From Diploscapter coronatus (Eukaryota > Nematoda > Chromadorea > Rhabditida > Rhabditidae): a DNA stretch of 64,000 nucleotides. The stretch is taken from assembly GCA_964036155.1 (NCBI GenBank), contig OZ038422.1, forward strand, positions 52,351,201-52,415,200, given 5' to 3'. The position numbers and the translations under genes are program-made. Positions within the stretch are counted from its first letter, which is position 1. Each line of letters opens with the position of its first letter. Shown piece after piece: positions 49,322-61,146 of this stretch. The notes beneath the pieces were generated by a model. The model ran no database searches and had not been told where the DNA came from. It saw only the letters and a program-made list of their open reading frames with translations.

Positions 49322-52058
49322 CTAATTGCTGAAAACCCCAATGAAAAGTGGATGATTTTTGTAAGTGAGCGCGAAGAGGAATGGATGGTCAGCGATGAAA
49401 TCGATCGGGTTCCCGAAGGATATCTTCAGGCTCTTGTTCATCATTTCAACCGCTGTAACTGCTGCTGCGGTGGTTCCCTTTTCATCGACCTACAAATTCA
49501 AAACTATCATCGATTTCATATGTTCCTTTATTTCGAAAAACTAAGTTTACGATATGGAAAGTATGGAAATCTGATTCCGAATTTTCTTAATATTTTGCTA
49601 TAAGACATTTCGATACTCATGGCTATTCTTTTTATTATTCTTAAGGAAAGAATAGGCATTTGTAACCGAGAGCTTATCTGAAGTGGCGAAAATTTATTTA
49701 CCTCAATGATTGCTTTGTGCACGACCTTCGATACCTTCAATTGCGCAGCGGAAATCTCGCTGAAGTCAGCTGATTCGGCGAACATGTCTTTCAGTCCAAT
49801 GTTTTCCAGTGTTTCCTTCAAGTTCAGCTCCTTTTCCAGTTTCATCTTCGGGATTTCTATCTGAAATTTTAGTAAATATTTGAAAAATATCCTCCTGAAG
49901 ATAATCGAAAAAAGGGTGTGCAATGTTTTAATTCAAATCTTAATTCGAATCATAATACTTACATTTAGGAGAGTGTCTTCTAGTTTTCCCAGCAAGCCTT
50001 GGACTTTCTCTGCAGTCAATCCCTCGACGACTTTTTCGAGTCCAAATTTCTCCTTTGGTAAGAAAATATTGAAGCGATAATCCGTATCTTTGTAAGGTAG
50101 AGAAAGCACCTGAATTCGTATGTAGTTTCATTCAATTTAAAAAAAATAAATCCTGGATTTTATATTTCGAGTCTCCGAGTTCCATTCCTTCGCAAAAATG
50201 CATTTATAGTAGAAACGTGGTAGTTTGAAAGTAAAAAATTTGGGAAAGAAGCACCCTTCAAATCCAAAATGTCATAAAAGTCCTAATCTAGATAGACGAT
50301 AACCCAAAACATTAGTTCGCCAGTCTACCTGATGACTCTATTTATATTACCTGGACTTGATCGTCGCTGGCATAATCTCTGTTCTTGGCCTTAATGCTCA
50401 TGAACGGTATCTGAAATTTGTATTTTTAAAAATAAAGACTCCTAAAATACGTTTTTCTGACAAAATGATAGGTTCTTTTTGTGCAATCAAAAAGCCTTAC
50501 ACTTTTCGAAGCCCCTTCCTTGATATGGAATTCTCTATCCCGTGTCGCCGACTGTTTGAATTCGTTCTTCCAGTCTGCCTTCAGATAGAGAGCGTTGATC
50601 AGGAACATGACGGTATCAGCTGAGATTTTATCCTTCAGGTTTACTTACCCGAATAAAACTTCAAGAAACCTTACGTGAAATGCTATCCTTCTTGATAATT
50701 TCTGCGATTTTCCCTTTGGTGGTGGTTTTGACGAACGAGTTCATGACCTCGGCAGCATTGGCCTGGTCCGAAATGTCGATGTTCTGAGCGCTCGCCTTGT
50801 ACGCATCGGAAATAGCCTCCAGGTAGGTGTTCTTGATGGCGAAGTTTTTGCTAAATTTGAACGATTGGAAAATTTGGAAAACATTTCAAGCTAGTCATTT
50901 AGAAACTTCATGAAAGTGACGAAAAAGTTGAAAATATCTGAGGCGATAGATAATACAAAATACTTCTATCTAAAGTTCAAAAGTTGAATTCTTGTAATGG
51001 TCACGAACATTTTTCTCTCTAGAGACTTTCACTCAGAAGTTTGGCTGGTTTTACGAGAAAAAAAAATCTCTAAAATGTGGACTTACTCAATGAAGGCTTT
51101 GTTCGCGAGATTGACTTCGACGCCATTTTCAGGCTTCAAGAAGGCGGATGCCAGAAACGAGTAGTGCTGTTTGAGTTGGTCATCGTTAGCTCCTAACATT
51201 TATTCAAATTTTTAAAAAAAATTGTTTGGTATAAAATTTTCCTTTGCAAATAGCCGATGCGATCTGAGACTTTGTGTTTCCCTTAGCTCCAGCGTGGACC
51301 AACGACAAAGCGAGGGCGATCGACAGCGGAGAAAATACAATGGATTCGTTCAGTGGTTGCTAAAATGAAGTTTTTAGTTTCTTGGGAACTTCACCTATGT
51401 TTCAAAGAAATAACGTGAATGAAAAAGATAGCGTCTGAACTTCTGAAATGGTTGATTGGAGAAATCAGTAAACGGTCCAAAATCATATTTTAAATATAAA
51501 ATTAAGAAGGTTTCCAAACCTGTTGAAGCAAGCTCAGCCCAAATGCAGTTTCGGCTTCGAGGAACATCCTAAAATTTTTAAAATTAGCAGTTTGCGAGAA
51601 CTTAAGGACATCTTGAATCCATGAAATGCATTGTTATCTAGATTCTCAATCCTTGGTTTTCTCGTTTCTCAAGATCAGGAAAGATCATTTCTTAGTTTCC
51701 GAACACATGCCGGGAGCTGTTTTTATCATTCTTACATTAACCTTCAGCCAGTTTAAATTGTGCTTTGCCAGAAAAAAATGATCTTCGAGTTCAGGCTAAT
51801 TTCAAAAATTAGTTTAAAAATATGTTTAAATGATAAATTTATCAAACGAAATGTATTTTTAAAAATTATACGGAATTTCAGAATCAGTATAAATAAATGA
51901 AATCCCAAGCTATCTTGCACTAAAACTACGCAAAATGAAGCTGAAAATCGAATAACAAATATTTGATATTTTTTACATTGATTGAGAGATTTGATCATTT
52001 GAAGAGTTCGCTTATTTTGATGAAAAAAAACGACTCACTTTTCTTGTGGTTCAGACAT
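49322..52058 (-). CDS. Serpin B, Lys-Ser reactive centre
   Basis: Ten minus-strand exons: 52058..52039, 51568..51520, 51359..51242, 51192..51087, 50850..50675, 50619..50501, 50410..50351, 50109..49963, 49860..49702, 49489..49322; 373 residues. Exons 1-7 and 9 have exactly the same lengths as in serpin A, showing tandem duplication. The start is MSEPQEK, with no signal peptide. Blocks: ESIVFSPLSIALALSLVHAG, FNIFLPKEKFGLEK, VHKAIIEVDEKGTTAAAVT, DHPFLFALTYKNHPLFIGVF. The hinge GTTAAAVT is mostly inhibitory in type, with Val at P9. P1-P1' counts as Lys337-Ser338, suggesting a trypsin-like target. The donor after exon 3 reads AAAG|GAAAAT instead of GT. Confidence 0.88.
51240..51241 (-). promoter_or_regulatory. 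Non-canonical 5' splice site (GA) in serpin B
   Basis: Exon 3 ends TTTGCAAAG and is followed by GAAAATTTTATACC on the minus strand, with no GT nearby. The equivalent junction in serpin A is CTGCAAAG|GTTAGT. Read-through hits a stop after about a dozen codons. Confidence 0.6.
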
Positions 52059-52554
52059 TTTGGTTAATTCGTAAGAATCAAGAACACGAAGTACCTAAAA
52101 TGAACAACTGATATTACACCGAAAACGAACAATAATTGATTAGTAAGGTTCAAAAACTCAACACGAAAGTACCAGTTGTGAAATGCAATTGAAGAAGGAG
52201 AAGTGAAAAAAACGTCTGTCAACTAAAATCCCTTTCAAACGCATTTTTTGATAAAAAAGAAAACGGAACAAACAAATGTTTGAAGGATCAATAATTTAAA
52301 TTGCTTTTTGAGCGAAGATTATTCACAGCATCAAAAGAGGAATATTTTTTAAAATTTAAAATAGTGACGTCATTTTAAAATAAATAATTAAAAATTGAGC
52401 AGGAATGCTTGAAAGGCAATATTTAAAAGAAATTTAAAAAAAAGCTTATTTAAAAAGGAAAAATAACTAAATCGGAATTTGGGTGAAACCTATTCCATCC
52501 AAACACATTCAAGCGTTCGCTCGAGTCGTTTCTTTTCCCTTTTTCGCCCTTTTT

Positions 52555-52587
52555 CAGTGCATTATTGATTTTTGCCGAACACATAGC
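52555..52587 (-). promoter_or_regulatory. Shared serpin promoter block, copy B
   Basis: GCATTATTGATTTTTGCCGA followed by ACACAT, about 500 bp upstream of the serpin B ATG. It sits in otherwise diverged sequence. Confidence 0.4.
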
Positions 52588-52769
52588 ATCTTTAGAATGG
52601 CATGTACAACATTTTTCGGCATTTCTTTTTTTATGAAATCGCTTGGAAAAAATTGACTAATTTTACATGAGAAAGCAAAGAGAAACAGATTCTAAACAAC
52701 CACTAAATGCTACACACTAACGAATGTAATATAAAATTGGAAATAATACCGGAAAGAAATCGCAAGGTA

Positions 52770-53569
52770 CAGTGCCTGACAAAAGTTTGGAATATTTTGC
52801 ATATTGATTGTAAAAGAGCTTTTATTCGGGTGATACCAGAAGGCATCGGGTTCAAGAGTTTATCACAAGTTCCCAAGGATATGTGCTTGATATCTGCCAA
52901 ATTTCATCACTATTGGATTCAAGATTATGGAATTACGAATTTTCTCCGAAGAACGTCCTTAACTATAGAAAATAGCAGTAATTGACGTATTGTCATCTGA
53001 AGACACGACTCCATGAGATATCAGATGAAGTAATTGAGAAAAACGTTACGGGAATGAATTCCCTGATATTTTCTGCTTATTTAACTTAGAGATTTATAAG
53101 GATATAAAGATAACCTGAAAAGTGTCAGAAGGATGAAATATTTTTCCATTGAAATTAGCCCTTTTTCTATATAAATTTGGAATATTTTTCAAAAATATTA
53201 TTCAACCATCCATAACTTTTTATAAGAGGCGATTGAGAAGTAAGTATTAAAGTAAAATACGCAAAAAAAATATCAGGGAATTCATTTCCGTAACGTTTTT
53301 CTCAATTACCTCATCTGGTACCTCATGGCACCACGTTTTCTGATGCATCGACGTCAAAATAGGCTATTTTCTCTAGTTAAGGACGTTCTTCGAAGAAAAT
53401 TCGTAATTCCATAATCTTGAATCCAATAGTGATGAAATTTGGCAGATATCAAGCACACATCCTTGGGAACTTGTGATAAACTCTTGAACTCGATACCTTC
53501 GGGTATCACCCGCATAGAAGCTCTTTTACAACCACTATGCAAAATATTCCAAACTTTTGTCAGGCACTG
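52770..53569. mobile_element. Foldback Tc1/mariner-type element, non-autonomous
   Basis: An 800 bp element with ends CAGTGCCTGACAAAAGTTTG and its exact reverse complement, flanked on both sides by TA (52768-52769, 53570-53571). The inverted repeats are about 310 bp each (52770-53080 and 53260-53569) around a loop of about 180 bp. They are roughly 90 percent identical by eye. TA target duplication and CAGTGCCTGACAAAAGT-type ends are typical of Tc1/mariner relatives. There is no transposase gene inside. The arms carry open frames on both strands that only reflect the repeat. Confidence 0.85.
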
Positions 53570-53889
53570 TATATACGGCTAAATGAATCAAGTTTAAACA
53601 AATAAAATAATTGTTTCGATAAAATAAGAAATATGCTTTTTCAAATGTTACGCTTGTTGAACATAGCATAAATGGTTTATGCTATTAACTTTAGACATTA
53701 TTCTAAGTCTTGCTGCCAAATCATTTTTGAAACGATGATGGATGAGGACAATTAATAAATTTTAGACATGAAAAAAGTCTATTTTTCATATGCTCACAAG
53801 GAATCCTTCACGAATCGTGAATATGGATGGATAACTTTATGATAAACCTGACCAATAATATCACCGATAAGTTTACGGAGCATTATTCA
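53570..53889. other. Spacer between the foldback element and the Cys-rich gene
   Basis: AT-rich; I see no gene. Confidence 0.4.
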
Positions 53890-55125
53890 CTATGGCGGCG
53901 GATAGTGTTCCCAATAGCTGTGTTGGCACATCATCCCTTTGATTATATAGCCATTAAATGGGGCTTGGGGACTGGCTCCAGGACCAGCAACCTTTATATA
54001 TGTTCCATCAGAGCGGCATTGCCCTCGAATCGTCAGACTGTAGTCGGCAGCGGTCTTGACCCAACAGAAATCTACTCCAGTAACAGGGTCGGAGAAAATG
54101 ACCGCAGCGCGGGATGTGGCGAAAGTACAGAAAAAGCATTGGAAACAAGGATCTACTGTGCCTGTCCCGCAAGCGTCCCGATGCCCCTTTGTTACCCAGT
54201 TACTTCCCAGATATTGTCCGACCCCGTTTGTCAGGTCTTGGCCATCACATATTGTCGGAGGATTCTGCCTGATATATTGATCGAAGATAGGGCCGAAATT
54301 GTTCTGAACATCGAAAGGATCACACATACATGCCTGCGAAGCTGAAAATACTGATTAAGTAAACAAGTCTGTATCATGACGTCATCAATGCAACAAATCA
54401 TAGAAGAAACTTGTGAACACAATTTGGATTTACGCGACTTCGCGACGTCACTAACTTGCAAAATAGTAAAAATAAAATAAGACTTTCAATGTTTTTTTTT
54501 CTAAATCTATGCTTGATAGCGAAGTCACACAAAAGTCAAATTCTTCTTTTTGCGATTTTTTTCATATTGTATATTATAGGTTTGCATTATTTCTCGAGAT
54601 CAAAAGAGTTATTATGACCTACAATTCCAAAACTTGAAACTTGAAAATTTTTCATAAGAATTTTCTACTTACACGTAGTCGTCGTAGTTACAGAACTAGT
54701 GGTCGTAGTTGAAGAGGAAGAAGAAGAAGAAGAAATGGTCGATAATACTGTAGTGCTACTTGAAGAACAGGTTGATGATACTAAATCTGATGTTGTACTT
54801 GTTGGTAGAACTGAAACTGCTATTCTATTAAATTTACATTTAGCGTAGAAAAAACTACAATGACAATAAAGTGGATTTTTCAGTGAGTTATTTCATGCAC
54901 AGCTGTGACACAATATATTGTGTCATTTTAATGCACCGTAAACAGCGTTAGTATCATGATTTACAATTTTGTTTGTAAAAATAGTAATACTAAATAACCT
55001 GATGATGTAGACTCGATCTCTGCTAGTGTTGTCGTTGGCAAAGACGGTAAGTCCATATCCGGAGTTGTTAGACAACACTTAGCAAAATCAACGAGAGAAA
55101 TAAAAACCAATAGTGAGCATTTCAT
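53890..55125 (-). CDS. Secreted Ser/Thr-rich protein with Cys-rich C-terminal domain
   Basis: Three minus-strand exons, 55125..54999, 54816..54673, 54341..53890; phases agree; 240 residues. The signal peptide MKCSLLVFISLVDFAKC is followed by CLTTPDMDLPSLP, which is shared with the lectin gene at 58015-60074. Then comes a Ser/Thr-rich, probably O-glycosylated linker with a run of nine Ser. The C-terminal 145 residues hold about ten Cys, with ITIRGQC-like (LTIRGQCRSDGTYIKV) and NGYIIKGMMC motifs. This recalls the nematode DUF281-type pattern (Cys, Gly-Thr, then Ile..Cys), but the match is weak and I do not assign the family. The donor of exon 2 is GTAAGT after ACGT, chosen because it gives the open frame. 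Confidence 0.65.
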
Positions 55126-55237
55126 AATTCAGTCTAAAACTATGAATCAACTATAAACTTTAGTTCGACCTGAAATATTTGGAAGTTTCTATAACGAATA
55201 TGGATTCTTAGCCACAAGGAAAGCAAACTTATATCAT

Positions 55238-55978
55238 ATGATAAATAAAAGTTAAACCGTTGAAAACGGTATAAAGAGCCATCTGAAGAAAACGAACTTT
55301 TCTGCAACATTTTCATCTTGGGGAAGAAAAAGATAATCGCGTTGTAGAATCTTACGTATGGACTAGACTGCCGAAGACCAAAGATAATCACTCGTCTGCG
55401 TCTGCTTCCTCTGCTGCCATTATTAATTTTCTAATTTCACTCTTCATTCGAAATGAATATGCGTATTCGCCCTCTTTTGCGACTATCTAGGTCTAAATGC
55501 GGATAACGTAGATAACGTGATAATGCATGAATGAAAGACAAATCAAGTGATTTTGGAAAATTTCAAAGAAATTGAAATTGAATGAGAAAAATGCTCGTGA
55601 ATAGAACTTTTAAACAAACTGACTTTATGATAACACTGCTGAGTATTATATCATTTATTTAATTTAGTTAGTATTAATTGATTAGTATTTGAATCAGAAT
55701 TTGTTTCTTCAATGAAGATATATCACAGTTACAGAACGAGAATCTTCCGTCTTTCTTTAAGGTTTTAGCTGATGAAGATGGACTATTCAACCGAAACCTC
55801 CCATAGACTGTTTCATGCAGGAAGGAAATTAAGACCACCTGCAGAAGAGGACGGCCTTAATGCGGGAAAAGTATAAGATCAGCGTCAATCTGTGGATTAA
55901 ACTGGATGACTGGAGATCCAAATTTGGAAAAATCGGACAGAAATGAGGAATTCGGGATATAAATTGATATGAAACTGA
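55238..55978. repeat. 741 bp direct repeat, copy 1
   Basis: Matches 61147-61887 over its whole length in the same orientation, from ATGATAAATAAAAGTTAAA to AAATTGATATGAAACTGA. It begins 113 bp upstream of the Cys-rich gene start. On the minus strand it carries a tiny conserved frame, MAAEEADADE (55421..55389). Confidence 0.7.
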
Positions 55979-56078
55979 CAATCAACGATAGGTTCCTAAG
56001 CCTCAAAACTAAAGTTTTCTTATTGTTGAAGGACTTTCTACACTTTTCTACGGTTAAACAACTCAGCAAAAATGATGC

Positions 56079-56222
56079 CTATCCGAGTCAGTCCGGACGG
56101 ATGTCGACACTTTTTTGCCGACTGACTCGGGTCAACTCGGATTGAATTGCCAATTCGGGCGGAGCGACATACGGATCGGCAATTCACAGCAATTGCCGAC
56201 CCGTCCGGACTGATTCGGATAG
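56079..56222. mobile_element. Small foldback MITE-like element
   Basis: A terminal inverted repeat of about 22 bp (CTATCCGAGTCAGTCCGGAC type) bounds a 144 bp GC-richer segment. Internal GACTCGGGT and AATTGCC repeats add further symmetry. Confidence 0.6.
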
Positions 56223-57921
56223 ACATAATTTCCGCTGAGAATCAAATTTAAGTGACGATAGGAATGTTTACACATGCATGAATAAGGTATTTCAAGTTTA
56301 GTCTTCTTTGCGAAATACTATGATTCCTGTTTCGTCATTCATTTGCAGTTTGAATTTCAAGAAAGTAAAGCATGCATGTCCAGCTTCACCTATCGATACT
56401 CGTCCCGGAAATAGAAATCAACTTGATCTGACTTCGCTGAAGAGTATTAAGCGACTTTATTAGTGAACCATAGCTTTCGATTTATTTTCATTTCAACTTT
56501 TTGATAAAAATAAAAATTTATTATTTAACAGTTCTCATTTGAAAAATGAAATATCAGATAAGAAGGATAATCAACATGTCACGGGAAGCCGTTCGTCCGT
56601 TTCGCAGGCATAGAAAAATGGATCAATGTTGCACTAAATATTGAATATGATTTTAGGAAATTTTTATAGGGTGCGTGGTAGTTTCTGAGCCATTTTCATG
56701 AGCCTTTAATAATCAAGCATGATATTTCTTTAAGAATTTAATTATTCTTTTTCTCTTTCTGACTAGAAGATTTCATTTACCAAAGCATATTATGCACAGA
56801 TTTGAAAATATTCGACCCGATGAGTTACTTTTGATGGAAATGCCATTGCCAGTGTTCTTTGATTATTCGTCATCAGGATGTAAGTGAGAAGTAAACAATA
56901 ACGAATCTAATATCGGGTCAAACCTCTCAAATCTGATCATACATATTCTCTTACCTTCCATTGTTCTAGTTATTTTTAACTAAAATATTTCATACCGTAA
57001 AACCTGTAATAGATACCTGGGGCCTTTAATTTTCAACCTCTCAAAAATAAAAAATATTCTATTTTCGAATCCTCATAACTCATCATTTAGACATCATATT
57101 CACTTGAAATTAATAGAAAATATGCACTAAAGTCTGCAAAACATTAGAAAACACTTCTCAATATAATCTGAATAGGGTAATGATGAGTCCTGGCAAATTG
57201 GCAAGGAAGGACTTCTATTGGAAGTTGGCTTCTAATGAAGAAAACATTCTATTAGAGAATTTACGGCATTCGTATTTTTACAGATTAAACTTAATCTTAC
57301 ATTAATATCGGCCCATAATCCATTGTCAGCTATCTAAAATATTCATTATAAAACGTGCATTTGGGTTGTTATTAATTTCTGGATTTAATGAAATTTAATT
57401 CGTTTTTCCTTGATCTAAGTCAACTTCAAAATCCCTTTTATAAGTAGAGAAGTCAAGTTAATTTTAGGAAATAGATGATCATGGTAATTCATCAAAATAA
57501 CATTATTACAAACTCTCAACAAGACTAAATAATTTTTAGATTTTCGAAAATGATTCACTCGGTATAAAATTAATTCATTTTTGTGCAACGGTATTTTTTT
57601 TATAAAAGGTAAACATTTAAATGGATTAAAAATATGACTCACACGAACACAATCCTCAATTCCAAGGGCGTTATCTGAAGAAATTTAGTAAAGCACGTCG
57701 GAAAATTAAAGAACTGATTTTCACAAACGCACTACTATAAAATATGAAGATTTGGTATTGCGATATTCGTGCATTTTTGAAAATCAAATTCTTCTTCCGT
57801 TGCAATTAACTAAATTTCTTACTCGGCTCGCTAAAATATAATTAATAACTATCCACTAGTTGAAAATTCAACCATTCATTATATCCTATTCTTTTTTATG
57901 TATTCGAGGTCTGGATTTATG
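56223..57921. other. AT-rich intergenic stretch, no gene seen
   Basis: Only short frames without splice context. The 57415-57642 frame is AT-rich and looks like chance. Confidence 0.4.
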
Positions 57922-58035
57922 TAGTGATCATGACTTGTGCTGGTGCACGCGAATGTTCAAGATTTGTCGCGATCGCTATAGAAGGATCTCGGCCAAGCCT
58001 TAACATTCGCGGCTTCAGCACGAGCCATGCTCACT
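57922..58035. repeat. Long imperfect hairpin
   Basis: Left arm 57922-57956 (AGTGATCATGACTTGTGCTG, then GTGCACGCGAATGTT) pairs with right arm 58002-58035 around a loop of about 45 nt. Pairing spans about 34 positions with a few mismatches. It overlaps the candidate last exon of the lectin gene. Confidence 0.6.
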
Positions 58036-60074
58036 GTTCCAATCCCGATCTCTAAAAGAGTCGAGGGTACTCTTGCTATAGATTTGTGATTCAATTATCG
58101 AATTAAAACTATGGTTACAAAGAATTTCTTTTTATTTACCCAGGAGTATTCCAAAAGGCACACCCATATTCCTGGCCATCACTGTCACCCAATCTCTAAA
58201 TTCTTTATAGATAAAATACAGAGCGATGAAAAGTGAAAACCTATCCTTGAACTAATCATAGTAGGCAACCTGGAAATGTAGAACGGTAAATCATAGGAAC
58301 ATACGAAATAATATGGTAAAAGATGCTCTAGCCTCCCTCCTCTTCCCTAACCCTTTACTATTTTCGTATGTTTCTATCATCCTACTTTTCAAAATTGCCT
58401 ATAAGTAGAATGATGACTCACAGTAGGATCACCTGGGGTGATTTTACGTATATCAATAAGAACTCGGGCGCCAGTGGGGGGCGGGGGGTTATGCGACAAT
58501 GCTGAAAAAAAATAAAATCAATATATGATTTTAATTATCCTGTTTAATTTTTGATAAAAATTTATTTAGTAAGAAATTTCGGCCAGTTTCGACATAATTT
58601 GGATGAGTTTTACGTTAAATTACATCTTTTAATAAATAGTAGGCAGAGTTTATTGTCCGAAAAATTCAGGAAGACTACAGCGAGAAGGTTCGCTTTACAA
58701 AGATGGTCATAGCTTTACTTAGGATAGATCGTTTTCGGAGATCTAAAAAGTTTTGAGATCAACGTGACTCCGATGATCAGACTGATACCAAATTTAAACG
58801 TTAAAACCAATGTTGAAAATTGATTTGGCCTCTCTAACCAATAGCTTCCTTTTTGAGTAGTCTTATTAATGTCGCAAAATGAAAAAAAAACACGCAATTT
58901 AGAAGTAGAATGTTCCAAATTAATTTATACATTAATGACCTCTCATGAAATTCCTTACCATAATTATGCAAATCCATGCTTTGCTGTTCACTGTAAATCC
59001 TTGGTAGATGGCACATTGGGCATAATGTTATGCAGTCCGCAGCTGCTGCGTCCCAAGTGGCAGCAACATCAAAATACTGTAAAATCCTTGCTATTCACAA
59101 AACAATTAAAACGAAATGATATTCAACGATCACCCGATAGCATTTGCCGTTAACAAAATCCCAGCCAGTAGGACATTGTGCAGCTGAAATTGGTGAATTT
59201 AGATTTGAAAAAGGTTTTTTGCTTGAAGAAGAAGGCATTTTCCTTTATTCTCTAATCATAATGAATTATTATTGAGGAGGAATAAGATGATTCTATTTTT
59301 TGAAAAACGATTTGGTGGTTTATTCATGTAAATTTGATGTATGAATTTTAATCGAATTTAATCAATGAATATGCTCTCGAAACATATACAGTCGTTTTTT
59401 CTAGAAAACAAAATGATTCCTCCGAAAAAAGGTTCATGAAATTTATGGACTCGCGCAATAGATTTCCTCTTGAATTGATAATAAAATGATTGGCTTGAAA
59501 AATTACTAAGATTTACCAGATTGAGCTAATGGAGCTGAATTTGCAAAGCAAGAATCGTTTGGAGTAGTTATTCCTATTGTAGTAGTACATGTGGTTGTTG
59601 TGGATGTCGATGAACTAGATGTGGTCGTCGATGGACTGGATGTGGTCGTCGATGGACTGGATATGGTCATTGTAATTGTTGTGGATGGAGTGTAGCCAGC
59701 TGTAATCAGGTCGTGGTGGTTGTTGTATCGATATTTATTGTTGTTGAGTTTGCGCAATTTTATGATTTACTTTAGAATTTAATGTCGGTAGCCGAACCGA
59801 TTTGATTATGAGATTTTACAAAACAATATGATGGCCAACTTGTCAAAAGACCTAGACCAGATAAATTATAAGCCCATTCTACATTCATTGTGAAGGGACA
59901 AACTTTGGAAAAGTCGTATGTAGCTGACATTTTCAAGTAGAAAATTCATTTAATACGCAGTGATAATTTACCTGGTTCAGTAGTGGGTTGAACAGGAGGC
60001 AGGTCCATGTCCGGTGTTGTCAGACAGGAATTCGACCATTTGAAGAGAAAAAGAAAAATTACGAAACTCGTCAT
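58015..60074 (-). CDS. Secreted Thr-rich C-type lectin
   Basis: Seven minus-strand exons: 60074..59972, 59699..59517, 59183..59134, 59076..58959, 58501..58422, 58195..58140, 58051..58015; phases agree; about 208 residues. The signal peptide MTSFVIFLFLFKWSNS leads to CLTTPDMDLPP, shared with the gene at 53890-55125. A Thr/Ser/Pro linker with a 21 bp internal repeat follows. The lectin domain then reads CPTGWDFVNGKCYR, TWDAAAADC, LPRIYSEQQS, GDSDGQEYGCAFWNTPG and DWNSEHGSC. Calcium-site motifs (EPN/WND) are not clearly kept. The model stops right after the third domain Cys, so the usual last Cys is absent. The end is uncertain: a stop also lies at 58136 if the last intron is not removed, and the final exon overlaps a hairpin. 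Confidence 0.7.
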
Positions 60075-61146
60075 TGTTGACAATATTGTAGCCTAAAAAG
60101 TCGATAATTTATTCTTCAAACTTTTGGCAATTTGTAATTTTGAGATAAATTGTTATAATTTTCCTATGGAGATATCAAGATCCATAAAAAGGGAATTTCT
60201 GATAGCAGATGCGTGAAAAGGCAGAAATGAAAATAATAACAATGAAGACATGTTCGAAGAGGAAGTTGTGCTCGCCACTATTTGGCAGTAAACAGTATGT
60301 TCCAGCTTTCGTTGTTTAAAATAAATACGAATAATGGAAAGATAAGAAAAGTAATGAATGAATTCGCACTTTAGGATTAAATATATACCCAAGGACGTTG
60401 ACGCCGCCCACATTAGTCCTTGGCTGATGTCTGGCTTTCTTTTTCGCATCGATTCGATTTTTACTAGAGATTTAGCTTTAGGAACGAGAATGGAAGAACT
60501 AAAATAAAATACGCAGCTGATATCGCGTAAATCGAGTTTGCTCCGTATTTGGTTATCCTACTTTACTATACTTTATAAATCTTAGTCATTTGCCAATCAA
60601 ATTCTAAAAATAGCAGGCATATTCTGTTCATATGTAAATATCCACAATCGTGTAGTCTAAAAGTGGAAATAAACTTCAGATTCAGATTCCCTGTTCTTGA
60701 TTATCCCTCCCACCAGTTTTTGTCATTTTCTCACAAAAAAGATGGATTTTATCATTAAAGTTTCAGTGGGTAATCTTTCCAAAGAAAACTTTTGAGCTAC
60801 GATTGCATTAGAACATCTGCCACAATTTGTAAACGAACATCACTCTACCCACCCGACCACGCCGCTATTCACTTCCTATGGCCTACCACGCATCGTGCTG
60901 TTCCTCTTTGTCCTTCTTCTTTCCTCCCTTTTCTTTTTCACACCTTCGTTAAGTAAGGAAATGGTTTTTGGGTAAAAGTATTCATTTCTTGGACCAAAAT
61001 CGATCGGGTTTTTTTTACGTTGCATACCTCAGAAAAATTCTGCATCCAACCATATATAGGTTATCATACTTTTTCTTACTCCCCTTGAAGTTATAGCGTT
61101 GGAAACACACTCATGGGAATTACTAAAGAGTAGAAGTAGATAGATG
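60075..61146. other. Lectin gene upstream region
   Basis: No supported gene. It separates the lectin start from repeat copy 2 by about 1.07 kb, whereas copy 1 lies 0.11 kb from its gene. Confidence 0.4.

Noticed and set aside
52703..53542. Open frames on both strands sharing a long peptide
   Set aside because: They are the two arms of the foldback transposon, not genes.
55740..55860. Acceptor-like CTTTCTTT(A/C)AG followed by an open stretch in both repeat copies
   Set aside because: Copy 1 has an in-frame stop where copy 2 is open; too weak to call an exon.
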